DNA of 33,652 bases from Roseibacillus sp. (GTDB taxonomy: Bacteria > Verrucomicrobiota > Verrucomicrobiia > Verrucomicrobiales > Akkermansiaceae): contig PAQU01000003.1 in NCBI GenBank assembly GCA_002709395.1, positions 34,120 to 67,771 on the forward strand, in the 5' to 3' direction. The position numbers and the translations under genes were made by a program. Shown piece by piece: positions 7,144-14,370 of the stretch (position 1 is its first letter; every line of letters starts with the position of its first letter). Below the pieces are notes generated by a model that was not told the origin of the DNA, searched no databases, and saw only the letters and a program-made list of their open reading frames with translations.

Positions 7144-8562
7144 TCAAAACTTCACGCCAAGAGCACTTACCAGCTGCAAGTCATGCCTCTCCCGACCTGC
7201 AGCCGGGGTGGTGTCGTAGCTACTACGGCCAATCACCTGCAGGCTAAGCCTTTCGGAAAGCGCATGGCTGAGTCTCACTTCTGAAGTAAAAAGGCAGCTC
7301 TTCCATTCCGTCGCATCGCTTGAAAAGGAGCATTCGGCTGTAATCCGTGTGCGGGACCCCAGCTGACATTCACCCTTTACCGCCAGATAGGCAGCAAGAA
7401 AGGCGTTTTCCTCTCCACCCTGCTGCTCAGCCACATAAGAAGGCCCCCCTTCCAGACTAAGTTTGCCGCGCGTGGTCTCAATAACCGAGCAACCCCAGTA
7501 GGGAGCAAGGGCCGTCCGCCACTCAAGGCCTGCTACCGCATCATGATCCCAGTCCACGCGCATACCCCAAAACCGCTGATTACGCAGGCCGCGCTGGTAA
7601 TGAACATCCGCCGTCAGGCTTTCCGCACTAGTGATCCCCTGTTTCTCTCCGTAGCTTCCAAATGTTCCGGCCACGAATTCGCCCCCCTGCCATTCCTTTT
7701 TAACCTTCAGTCCGCTGCTGAGCGAACTCGATTCGCTGTTACCCCGGGAGGCTCCTCCTCCCAGAAGAGCAGTAACAGCCCATCTACCCTCATCCGGAGT
7801 GACTCCCTTGATCCCTGACTCCAGAGAACCCTCGCTATAGTCAGCAGCCAGGTGATTATACCCGAAACCTGCAGTCAGAAGAAGATCTTCATCTTCGAGT
7901 GCCTGCGACTCGCCATAGTATACAGCCTTACCAACCACCCGTAGCGACCACTTCCCGCCCAACTTCGATTCAATTCCGGCTTCGGCCGTAAGAGTATAAT
8001 TATCGAAATTCTCTGCTTCAAGAAGAGCAGTCAAAGACTGGAATACCTGCACTCCCTCTGCCACCTGAAAACTCAGGCGCTCATGGAGACGAGCTGAACT
8101 GAACCCCCGGACCCCTCCATCACGGTCCTCCCATGTGTAGCCCGGTCCTATTTCCAGTTGGAGCTTGAGACGTTCAGCCTCAACCGCACGCCACCCCAGA
8201 AGCGGAGTTACCCCAACACGCCAGTCGATCCCGGCCAATGGATCGTGAAGGAATTCTCCGGTAATCCCGGTATAGAATCGGTTCCCCTGGCGGTGATTGA
8301 GCTGAAAAGAGCTCTCAAGCCGCTCACTGGAGCTTGCTCCATCGTCTTGCCCATACAGGAAGGATGCCCTGCCCCGGGCCTCCCAGTTGCCAAGATCCCG
8401 GGAAACCTCCAGCCCCGCAGTAGCCCGGAAGGATTCCGCATTGCCAGTTGCCAGAGTCAGCCCCACATCCCCTTTTCCATGCCACGTTTCGGAATCCTGC
8501 TCTCCTTTTGATGGAATCGCCCCCAGGAGGATGCCGGACAAGCATATGTGAAGCGCTCGCAT
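7144..8562 (-). CDS. Outer-membrane beta-barrel protein with duplicated DUF481-like domain
   Basis: A 472-residue exported protein. The ATG at 8562 is chosen because it opens directly into a signal peptide (MRALHICLSGILLGAIPSKG); the frame is open 36 bases further upstream. The mature part has alternating hydrophobic strands and ends in Phe (ALGVKF), the usual signature for BAM-dependent insertion in the outer membrane. It consists of two related halves: the first contains HDPLAGIDWRVGVTPLLGW and IGPGYTWEDRDGG, and the second contains HDAVAGLEWRTALAPYWG and GGPSYVAEQQGGE at equivalent places. DUF481 proteins are otherwise usually a single unit of about 250 residues. The function of the family is unknown. 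It is divergent from the exported unknown at 8737. Confidence 0.8.
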   Translation of the reverse strand: MRALHICLSGILLGAIPSKGEQDSETWHGKGDVGLTLATGNAESFRATAGLEVSRDLGNWEARGRASFLYGQDDGASSSERLESSFQLNHRQGNRFYTGITGEFLHDPLAGIDWRVGVTPLLGWRAVEAERLKLQLEIGPGYTWEDRDGGVRGFSSARLHERLSFQVAEGVQVFQSLTALLEAENFDNYTLTAEAGIESKLGGKWSLRVVGKAVYYGESQALEDEDLLLTAGFGYNHLAADYSEGSLESGIKGVTPDEGRWAVTALLGGGASRGNSESSSLSSGLKVKKEWQGGEFVAGTFGSYGEKQGITSAESLTADVHYQRGLRNQRFWGMRVDWDHDAVAGLEWRTALAPYWGCSVIETTRGKLSLEGGPSYVAEQQGGEENAFLAAYLAVKGECQLGSRTRITAECSFSSDATEWKSCLFTSEVRLSHALSERLSLQVIGRSSYDTTPAAGRERHDLQLVSALGVKF

Positions 8563-8660
8563 GAAGATCTGCTTATTAGCCCCCAACCCGGGCGTCAAGA
8601 GGAGGTCCTGCTGGTTTTTCTAATCCGGGAAAGTTTGGATAATCCTCTCAGGCAATACGG

Positions 8661-8681
8661 TTAAGCGTATAAGACGCTTTA
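8661..8681. promoter_or_regulatory. Inverted repeat in the divergent intergenic region
   Basis: AAGCGT (8663-8668) and ACGCTT (8674-8679) are exact reverse complements around the five-base spacer ATAAG, and the flanking TT/TTAA continues the symmetry with one base slipped. The site lies between the divergent starts at 8562 and 8737. It could be a dimeric regulator site or a short hairpin in the leader of the 8737 gene. Confidence 0.4.
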
Positions 8682-8736
8682 AGGCTCCCTTTCTGCCAAC
8701 CCGTCAATTCTCCATGAAGATCTGCCCCCTTGTGAC

Positions 8737-9330
8737 ATGAATAATCCCGCCCTTGCCCTTTCCATATTCCTCCTTGCCCTGGGTCCGCTTCCCCTGACCG
8801 CAAACGAGGAGGACATCTCCACAATCCGCGCCCTCTACGCAAAATTCGAAAATGCCGTTCCCGTCAGAAAAAAGCACCTCAAGTTCGGCAGCAATGCAGA
8901 ACCCATAGCCGGAAGCCTTACAACCACCACCTACCCTGGTGAATTGACCATGGTGCATCTCACATACGCCCCTGGTGACCATGAAGAGGTGACCCAGACC
9001 TTTTACTTCGGCCCCCACGGGCTCTTCTTCGCCTACGAATCCTCCAATTACTGGAAGTTCGCCACTGGCAGGCAGGAAGATGGTTCAACCACAACCGATA
9101 CTCTTGCTGAAATACGGTTCTATTTTAAGGATGGGGCCTGCATCAGACAACTGCACCGCTCCCTGACGGTTGGAACAAGGCAAGCCGGAGACCTTCCCCT
9201 CCTGATCCAGAGGGTTGAGAATCAAACTCAGAAACCCGACGGAAAAGCCAATGCGGCGTTTCACAGGGCCCTTGCCCTGCGTGGAATCACTACCAGCCGG
9301 GAAGCGACACGGTTTTTTAACGATAACTAG
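8737..9330 (+). CDS. Exported protein of unknown function
   Basis: I do not recognise this 197-residue protein. It begins with a signal peptide (hydrophobic ALALSIFLLALGPLPL, likely cleavage near residue 22, TANEED). The mature part starts with a helix (ISTIRALYAKFENAVPVRKK) and then has beta-rich sequence such as MVHLTYAPGDHEEVTQTFYF, YESSNYWKFATG and LAEIRFYFKDGACIRQLHRS, suggesting a compact beta-sheet periplasmic domain. It is 109 bases upstream of the TPR-redoxin gene on the same strand and might share its transcript. The ATG at 8737 has no clear ribosome-binding site. Confidence 0.75.
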   Translation: MNNPALALSIFLLALGPLPLTANEEDISTIRALYAKFENAVPVRKKHLKFGSNAEPIAGSLTTTTYPGELTMVHLTYAPGDHEEVTQTFYFGPHGLFFAYESSNYWKFATGRQEDGSTTTDTLAEIRFYFKDGACIRQLHRSLTVGTRQAGDLPLLIQRVENQTQKPDGKANAAFHRALALRGITTSREATRFFNDN

Positions 9331-9439
9331 GGATTTCTACCCATTTCCTGCAGGCAAACTGCTTGGATTTCCCGGGGGGGAGAGTCTTTCTCAAATGGCT
9401 TTGTGGAAACGGTCCGTTCGTGTTCGTATTGGCTCCGTG

Positions 9440-11722
9440 ATGCCACATCGCCTTTTTCTGCTGACAGCCCTGCTCGGAACCGCCCTTCCAGCATCCGCTG
9501 AAGAAAACCCGGAGGAGACCGAAGAACAGAAGCCCAAGGCTGGCCACTCTCACCAGGGCGAAGCTTTTAATCAAGGTCCGAGGCATTCCGCCCTCCCAAT
9601 CAAGGGAACCGGACAGATCTCCTTCCCTGTCAAATGCACATGGGAGGATGGGCAACAGTTCTTCAACCAGGGACTCGGGCAGTTGCACGGGTTCTGGTAC
9701 TACGAAGCTGAAAGAACCTTCCGGCAGATCGCCGCCCGGGATCCCAACTGCGCGATGGCATACTGGGGTATGGCCATGGCAAACTGGGAAAATGAGAAGC
9801 GGGCCAAGGCATTCATCAAGAAGGCCAGCGAGTTGAAGGAGCATGCCACCGAACACAACCGGCGGTATATCGAAGCCCAGTCCAACTATCTCGACGGTGA
9901 GCCCAAGGATGCCAAGAAACGCAAGCAGGAGCTCATCAACGATCTTGAGGGTATTATCCAGGATTATCCGGATGACATTGAGGCCCGGGCCTTTCTCTGT
10001 GTCCGTCTCTGGCAATTCGGCCGCAACGGGCTTCCCATTCACAGTCACCAGGCTGTGGACGCCATCCTGCAGCAGATCTTCGCTGTAAACCCGATGCATC
10101 CGGCCCACCACTACCGGATTCACCTCTGGGACAGCAAAAAGGCAAAGGTGGCCCTGGACTCAGCTGCCAAGCTCGGTCACACCGCTCCCGGGATTGCCCA
10201 CATGTGGCACATGCCCGGCCATATCTACTCCAAGCTCAAGCGGTGGGAAGACTCCGCCTTCGCCCAGGAAGCTTCTGCCCGTACTGATCACAAATACATG
10301 ATCACACGTCGCGTGCTCCCGGACCAGATCCACAATTACGCCCACAACAACGAGTGGCTCTGCCGGAACTGGATGACCCTGGGCCGTGGCTACGATGCCC
10401 TCGGAATGGCCCAGAGTCTCCTCGCCAATCCTCGTCACCCGAAATTGAACACCCTGGAAAGGGGCGGCCGCAGCGCAAAGTATGGGCGAACCCGCATCTT
10501 TGAGGTTCTGAGGCGCTTTGAACTGTGGGACGAAGCGCTCCAACTCGCCGAAACACCCTATCTTGAGCCAACCGCCAAACGCGAGGAACAACTCAAGCGC
10601 CTCCGCCTTCTCGGACAAGCGCACCTCGGCAAGGGATCGCTGGAAGGGGTACGAACCGTCGAGGGAGAAATATCCCAGCTCCTGACCAGCGCCACTCAAG
10701 AAATGGAGAAAGCCGAGAAGGAGGCCCGGGAAAAGGCGGAGAAGGAAAAAAAGAACGAGGAGGACACCAAGAAGATGGTCAAGGAGGCAACCAAGAAGCC
10801 GGAGGAATGGGTAAAGAAGGTTGAGAAGGCCGGAAAAGCCATGAGTTGCTTCATAGCCCTTCTGGAAAACAACCATGAGGAAGCCAGGAAACATCTGGGG
10901 TCAGTGGAAGACGATAAATACGGTCTGGCTCGTCTGCATCTGCGTGCCGGTGACCAGGAAAAGGCCCTGAGCCTGAGCGAAGAGGCGGTCAAGAGCGGGG
11001 AAAAGAGGGTTCTTCCTCTCCTCGCCAGGATCGAGATCCTCCACGCCGCGGGTCAGAAGGACGAAACCAGAAAGGCCTTTGATCTGCTCAAGCCGATCTC
11101 AGCGCACCTTGATGCCAAGGCTCCCCCGGTCGCCCGGGTCATGAAAATTGCTGACGACCTGAACCTCGGCAACTGGCAGGCCAAGCCTGCCACCCCTGAT
11201 GACGTGGGAGAGCGCCCCCCACTGGACTCCCTCGGGCCGGTGGCGTGGACCCCACCCGCAGCTCATGAGTTCACCCTTCCTGACGGAACAGGCGAAACGA
11301 TCTCGCGGAAGGACTACGAAGGAAGGCCCCTTATCCTGGTCTTTTATCTCGGCTATGGCTGCCTGCACTGCGCCGAACAGCTGGAGAAATTTGCCCAGAA
11401 TGCCGAACTCTTCGAAAAATCCGGCTTTGAAGTGCTTGCCATCAGTACCGACAGCGAAGGTGACCTGCGCAAATCGAGAGAGAAATGGGAAAAGGACGGG
11501 GGCAGCTTTCCGTTTCCCCTGGTCGCTGATCCGTCAATGCAGGTTTTCCGCGAATGGAGTGCCTATGATGACTTCGAGAAGGCTCCGCTCCACGGAACCT
11601 TTGTCATTTCCCCTGCGGGCAACGTCCTTTGGCATGACATCAGCTCCGACCCGTTCATGGACTGCGAATTCGTAGTGAAAGAAGGCAAGCGCCTTCTCCA
11701 GTTGCACGGCCGGGACCTGTAA
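9440..11722 (+). CDS. Exported TPR-repeat protein with C-terminal redoxin (AhpC/TSA-like) domain
   Basis: The frame is open from 9215, but the ATG at 9440 gives a proper signal peptide (MPHRLFLLTALLGTALPASA) and a 760-residue protein. The N-terminal half has TPR-like helices (FWYYEAERTFRQIAARDPNC, then AYWGMAMANWENEK) and a His-rich segment around HMWHMPGHIYSKLKRWEDSA. A Lys/Glu coiled coil follows (near 10704-10820). The last 150 residues form a thioredoxin-fold redoxin domain: FTLPDGTGETISR, then LILVFYLGYGCLHCAEQLE with a CxxC at residues 641-644, and later FPLVADPSMQVFREW. Family knowledge suggests a periplasmic thiol peroxidase or oxidoreductase with a protein-binding scaffold. The exact partner and substrate are unknown. 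Confidence 0.85.
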   Translation: MPHRLFLLTALLGTALPASAEENPEETEEQKPKAGHSHQGEAFNQGPRHSALPIKGTGQISFPVKCTWEDGQQFFNQGLGQLHGFWYYEAERTFRQIAARDPNCAMAYWGMAMANWENEKRAKAFIKKASELKEHATEHNRRYIEAQSNYLDGEPKDAKKRKQELINDLEGIIQDYPDDIEARAFLCVRLWQFGRNGLPIHSHQAVDAILQQIFAVNPMHPAHHYRIHLWDSKKAKVALDSAAKLGHTAPGIAHMWHMPGHIYSKLKRWEDSAFAQEASARTDHKYMITRRVLPDQIHNYAHNNEWLCRNWMTLGRGYDALGMAQSLLANPRHPKLNTLERGGRSAKYGRTRIFEVLRRFELWDEALQLAETPYLEPTAKREEQLKRLRLLGQAHLGKGSLEGVRTVEGEISQLLTSATQEMEKAEKEAREKAEKEKKNEEDTKKMVKEATKKPEEWVKKVEKAGKAMSCFIALLENNHEEARKHLGSVEDDKYGLARLHLRAGDQEKALSLSEEAVKSGEKRVLPLLARIEILHAAGQKDETRKAFDLLKPISAHLDAKAPPVARVMKIADDLNLGNWQAKPATPDDVGERPPLDSLGPVAWTPPAAHEFTLPDGTGETISRKDYEGRPLILVFYLGYGCLHCAEQLEKFAQNAELFEKSGFEVLAISTDSEGDLRKSREKWEKDGGSFPFPLVADPSMQVFREWSAYDDFEKAPLHGTFVISPAGNVLWHDISSDPFMDCEFVVKEGKRLLQLHGRDL

Positions 11723-11747
11723 CGCGGCTGCCTTTCCCCCCCTACCG

Positions 11748-12494
11748 CTACTGGGCTGGACCCCAGACCTCCTTCAATGCGGCATACAGGGTGGCATCGT
11801 GCTCCTTAAGCTCCGCCTGGACAAAGGGATAAAAATCATTGCGATAAAAATAGGCCTCTGTTCCCTCCGCAAAATACTCCTTGTGGTTGGTCGCACCGTA
11901 ATGCTTCACGGTCCGTCCGGTATAGAGCAGGACTTTCTCGTATGTCCCATCCCGCATGGCCTTCTGGTAGGAATCGACAACCGGTTTGTAGTCAAAGCCA
12001 AGAACCTGGTCGTGATAAGCATGGGCGAGTTCATGGAGAACTACCGCGGGATGCTTGAGCAATTGTCCCCGCGAGATGAGTGCTGCGGCCTGGGGAATGT
12101 GAACCTTCTTGTTCAGCCGCGGGTCATGCCCATGTCTCCGCAACCACCCTTCCCCGGGATGATACTGCATTGCTCCCAGCGAAGGATGCTTATGTTCAAT
12201 CCAGATTTCACATGTCTTCAGTTTTGCCAGGACCTCGCCCTCCACCAGAAGAGAAATGCGGTTGAGATGGTCGGCCAGCATGCGCAGGCACTTTGCTCCG
12301 GTTTTTGCGTGCTCTCCCTCCAGCAGGGCAGGGTCAATATGCACGGTCCATCCTTCCATGTTCCGCACCACCGGATCGAAGCGCACACCTTTTGCGACTG
12401 CCCGGGTCTCCGCCCCGGACCCGCGATCCCCCTGTGCGAACACAATCGCACCAAGCGTAACAACAAGGAGAAGTGGCAGGGCGAGAACTTTCAT
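11748..12494 (-). CDS. Exported gluzincin-type zinc metallopeptidase (ATLF-like)
   Basis: A 248-residue protein with a signal peptide (MKVLALPLLLVVTLGAIVFA); the ATG at 12494 is preferred over the ATG two codons upstream. The zinc site is HELAH (His154, Glu155, His158), with a second acidic motif about 50 residues on (NHKEYFAEGTEAYF), whose first Glu (residue 206) is the expected third ligand. This spacing and the following YFYRNDFYPFVQAELK resemble the anthrax lethal factor-like (ATLF) metallopeptidase domain group found in many environmental bacteria. It should act in the periplasm or outside the cell. The region before the zinc site (HKHPSLGAMQYHPGEGW) is also typical of that group. Peptidase activity is very likely; targets are unknown. 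Confidence 0.8.
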   Translation of the reverse strand: MKVLALPLLLVVTLGAIVFAQGDRGSGAETRAVAKGVRFDPVVRNMEGWTVHIDPALLEGEHAKTGAKCLRMLADHLNRISLLVEGEVLAKLKTCEIWIEHKHPSLGAMQYHPGEGWLRRHGHDPRLNKKVHIPQAAALISRGQLLKHPAVVLHELAHAYHDQVLGFDYKPVVDSYQKAMRDGTYEKVLLYTGRTVKHYGATNHKEYFAEGTEAYFYRNDFYPFVQAELKEHDATLYAALKEVWGPAQ

Positions 12495-12552
12495 GCTCAT
12501 GCCCGCAGAGTAACGAAGACCTGCGGCGGCGCAAGACCCCCCGGCAGGAACT

Positions 12553-13047
12553 TCAGTTTTGTCCGAACCCGCTTGTGGCGGAGAGTCTCCCTAACCGGTC
12601 CCTGACAAGCTGGATCTCCTGTCGCGTGGTATGCCGCTTGGAGGCCCGGCCATGCTCAATTAGGACTCTAAGTCCAAGAGGGGCCGCCGTGATCCGGAGC
12701 AGGCGGAATACGGGTTCACGGCGGAGACGAAAGAAGCAGTGAAGGGGAACATCAGGATGCCCCGCATTCCAGAGCAGGTCGGCCGGAGGAAAGTGCTCAA
12801 TATCTGCAAGGGCTCCCAGCACCATGCGGATAAGACGTTCTCCATGTCTTCTCTCAAGCCGCCGGGCAGCATATCTGCTCAGTTTTTCGTCAAGACAGGA
12901 GAGAAGAGGATTTACCCGCGCCTCCGCAATCTCAACCAGAAGACGTTTCTGATGAATGACCATGGCTGCCTGTAATTGCGCCCGGGTAATCCCACCGCTC
13001 TCGTAAAGGGCAACCAGACGATGAGGCGGCGGCAGCAGTGGTGACAC
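12553..13047 (-). CDS. Conserved-looking small protein of unknown function
   Basis: I do not recognise this protein with confidence. The frame is open to 13257, but its upstream part overlaps the broken end of the isomerase gene and has a random, Arg-rich composition, so a later start is chosen: GTG at 13047 (164 residues), with ATG at 12975 as the alternative. From there the sequence looks genuine: a short N-terminal helix pair (LVALYESGGITRAQL), a long helix region (KRLLVEIAEARVNPLLSCLD), and a basic C-terminus. There are no membrane segments, signal peptide or catalytic motifs. A basic, helical, cytoplasmic protein, possibly nucleic-acid binding, is all that can be inferred. Confidence 0.55.
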   Translation of the reverse strand: MSPLLPPPHRLVALYESGGITRAQLQAAMVIHQKRLLVEIAEARVNPLLSCLDEKLSRYAARRLERRHGERLIRMVLGALADIEHFPPADLLWNAGHPDVPLHCFFRLRREPVFRLLRITAAPLGLRVLIEHGRASKRHTTRQEIQLVRDRLGRLSATSGFGQN

Positions 13048-13101
13048 TCCACCAGTTAAAACTGGATTATCCGAGGAGCAACCCACTTTTACAGGGGGCT
13101 C

Positions 13102-13116
13102 CGGGGCCTTGCCCCG
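13102..13116. repeat. GC-rich hairpin between the isomerase remnant and the small unknown gene
   Basis: CGGGGC (13102-13107) and GCCCCG (13111-13116) form a perfect six-base-pair stem with a three-base loop. It is 35 bases past the final stop of the isomerase reading frame on the minus strand and could attenuate or terminate that transcript, but no U-tract follows. Confidence 0.35.
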
Positions 13117-13150
13117 TCGAGCAGCAGCACACCCTCTGAAAACTTTCCAG

Positions 13151-14191
13151 CTAGCGCCGACCGAGACCCAGTTCCTTCCGGCAGTAGGCGATGCTCTTCG
13201 AGATATCCTCCCGTTGGTCAACCCGACCCGCCTCACGTGGCTTTCCTTTCCTGGCAAGGGCCAGAAATTTTTCGTAGCCTTTTGGTTTGCCCTTGGGCCA
13301 GGCTTTCTAGAACTCGTCGGTCTTTACCTTTAATTCACGGTTAAACCCCGAGATCGTTTCGATGTTCACCGCGACATGAGGACAGAGCTCAGCAAACCGC
13401 TTGAAGAAAGTCTTCAGGTCGGTATCTCCAGAGCCCATCGCAGTCCACTGGACCGTCACCCCGTTCTCACTTTCCCATACCGCGGAATCCCGCAGACTGG
13501 TGGTAAGAACATACTTGCCTATGTTTTCCAGAGCCTGCACCGGGTCTTCCATGGTCCATGCCGCATTACCTGAATCAAAATTAGCTCCTACGTAATCAGG
13601 CCCGGCCTCTTCAATCAGACCCTTCAGTTCCAGAGTGTGCATGTCTCCGGCGTGGTTCTCCATTGCGATCTTGATCCCTGAATCCAGGCAACGCGTGCGA
13701 TTCCGCTTGAGGACCTTCACCGTGTCCGCGATGCGGGCTTCAATTCCTCCCTCGGTGTTCCGGTCATCTCCAGCACCGAGAATCACGCGGAAAGCTGGAG
13801 ACCCGAGCGCCTTGGCAGCACGAATCCCAAGCTGAAGATGCTCATCAGCCGTACCCCAGGTATCGCGAAATTTCACGGAGGTTGGGCAGATGCTCCAGCT
13901 CCCCAGGAGAATCTTGACCCCCGCATCCTCTCCCTGCTTACGCACATCCTTCAGATAGGCATCGTCCATTTTCTCCAATGGTCCAAAATCGGTGATGAAC
14001 AGGGTGTCGCATTTCAGCTCAGCAGCATAGTTGATGAGCTCCGGCGCTTTCCATTTCATGGCCCGTACCGCAAAGTTGTCATAGCCAAGGGCCAGTTTCC
14101 TCTGGGTCTTGATCTTATCCGCCCAAGCTGCCCCGGATCCAAGGAGGGGAACGCTTACAGCTGCTCCCTGCATGAAATTTCGCCTCTTCAT
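13151..14191 (-). pseudogene. Tat-exported sugar phosphate isomerase/epimerase-like gene interrupted by an in-frame TAG
   Basis: The intact part (14191 to 13310, 294 residues) is a xylose-isomerase-like TIM barrel with a twin-arginine signal (MKRRNFMQGAAVSVPLLG). Metal-site candidates are Glu in MENHAGDM, Asp in ANFDSGNA and Glu in NIETISG. A TAG stop lies at 13309-13307, in the sequence encoding TDEF-stop-KAWPKG. The same frame then continues without a stop for 51 codons to TAG at 13153-13151 and encodes family-like C-terminal sequence (YEKFLALARKGKP). A single G-to-A change in a TGG (Trp) codon explains it; Trp fits the DEFWKAWP context typical of this family. The product would be truncated by about 15 percent unless the stop is read through or is a sequencing error. 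ATG at 14191 is chosen for its Tat signal. Confidence 0.8.
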
Positions 14192-14252
14192 GGGCTCATC
14201 CAACCCCGAAACCGGGGGTCCAATCAAGCGTACAGGTTGGCATCATTAAAGG

Positions 14253-14265
14253 AGTCCCCGGGACT
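14253..14265. promoter_or_regulatory. 13-base palindrome in the divergent intergenic region
   Basis: AGTCCC (14253-14258) and GGGACT (14260-14265) are exact reverse complements around a single C. The site sits between the divergent starts at 14191 and 14371 and may be an operator for one or both genes. No second copy was noticed. Confidence 0.3.
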
Positions 14266-14370
14266 GGCCGCCCCCTTCCTCAACAGGAGGGCTCTTGATC
14301 CGGGAATCCCCACCAGCGCTACTTTGACGATTGAAAGGCGGCCTTACCTCGACCATTACTCTCCCTTGTA

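Noticed and set aside
9317-10123. Minus-strand open frame (268 codons) opposite the start of the TPR-redoxin gene
   Set aside because: Composition is that of a complement of a real gene, with no recognisable domain or ribosome-binding site.
13048-13257. N-terminal extension of the small unknown gene up to a TTG at 13257
   Set aside because: This part overlaps the C-terminal extension of the isomerase frame, which has family-like sequence, and the extension itself is Arg-rich with no protein-like pattern.
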